6,525 nucleotides of DNA from Ignavibacteria bacterium UBA4661. Lineage in GTDB: Bacteria; Bacteroidota; Ignavibacteria; Kapaibacteriales; UBA4661. Positions 6,447 to 6,525 of this stretch are shown here, in pieces. Each line of letters starts with the position of its first letter. Position 1 is the first letter of the stretch. Under the pieces are notes generated by a model. The model saw only the letters and a program-made list of their open reading frames with translations, was not told where the DNA came from and searched no databases. The stretch is taken from assembly GCA_002405405.1 (NCBI GenBank), contig DHLT01000056.1, forward strand, positions 1-6,525, in the 5' to 3' direction. The position numbers and the translations under genes are program-made.

Positions 6447-6525
6447 TTTCTCAAAAACCTCACCCGTCCTACGGACAGCCCTCTCCTTAAAGGAGAGGGC
6501 AGATTGAGCAAGTGCGCAAGCACTG
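6447..6525. repeat. Intergenic hairpin repeat, copy 2, truncated by window end
   Basis: The unit begins with TTTCTCAAA and AACCTCACCCG like copy 1, then carries an extra module at about 6467-6502, and resumes with the same 24-base block (6502-6525) up to the last base of the window. The closing arm, expected to read like CAATCGGGTGAGG, would lie just outside. The CCTCACCC...CCCTCTCC...GGAGAGGG pattern is like short dispersed repeats found in many bacterial genomes. Confidence 0.65.
6478..6500. repeat. Perfect 9-bp hairpin inside repeat copy 2
   Basis: GCCCTCTCC (6478-6486) and GGAGAGGGC (6492-6500) are exact reverse complements around TTAAA. A small GTCC-TAC-GGAC stem (6466-6476) lies directly before it. 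Together they make up the module present in copy 2 but absent from copy 1. Confidence 0.7.

Noticed and set aside
6352..6525. CRISPR array from the two direct repeats
   Set aside because: There are only two copies, the units differ in length, they contain long hairpins, and there is no regular repeat-spacer pattern or cas gene.

Overview
The window looks like a chromosomal segment from a Bacteroidota-type bacterium (FCB group, possibly a Chlorobi/Ignavibacteria/Kapabacteria relative). The main reason is that the large rightward protein ends in a typical type A sorting domain of the type IX secretion system (T9SS), which is confined to that group. The leftward gene has a signal peptide, a subtilase fold with the 'NGIDDDNNG' type insertion common in Bacteroidota, and HYDIN/choice-of-anchor-D-like beta domains, which fits the same lineage. 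The exact taxon cannot be read from the sequence.

Layout: two large secreted-protein genes are transcribed away from each other from an AT-rich intergenic region of about 450 bases. On the minus strand, from about 2458 to beyond the left edge, is an uninterrupted reading frame of at least 819 codons. It encodes a subtilisin-like (peptidase S8) protein in which the catalytic Asp, His, Ser and the oxyanion Asn are all replaced, so it is most likely a catalytically dead pseudoprotease. On the plus strand, 2911-6324, is a complete 1137-residue thermolysin-family (M4) metalloprotease. It has a signal peptide, FTP/PepSY-like propeptide, intact HEXXH...E zinc site, catalytic His, a beta-propeller-like region and a T9SS sorting domain.

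The intergenic region holds a perfect 9-bp hairpin/palindrome almost midway between the two starts, a second hairpin just before the ribosome binding site of the M4 gene, and a weak terminator-like hairpin. No convincing promoter could be identified. Downstream of the M4 gene, 6352-6525, are two directly repeated, hairpin-rich intergenic repeat units (REP/MITE-like). The second carries an extra 36-nt hairpin module and is cut by the window edge.

Working model (inference): both proteins are exported to the cell surface or medium. The M4 enzyme is a probable active endopeptidase. The S8-like protein probably keeps the fold for binding or scaffolding rather than cleavage. Their shared divergent control region suggests, but does not prove, co-regulation. 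The most unusual element is the intact, full-length subtilase fold with every catalytic position lost.
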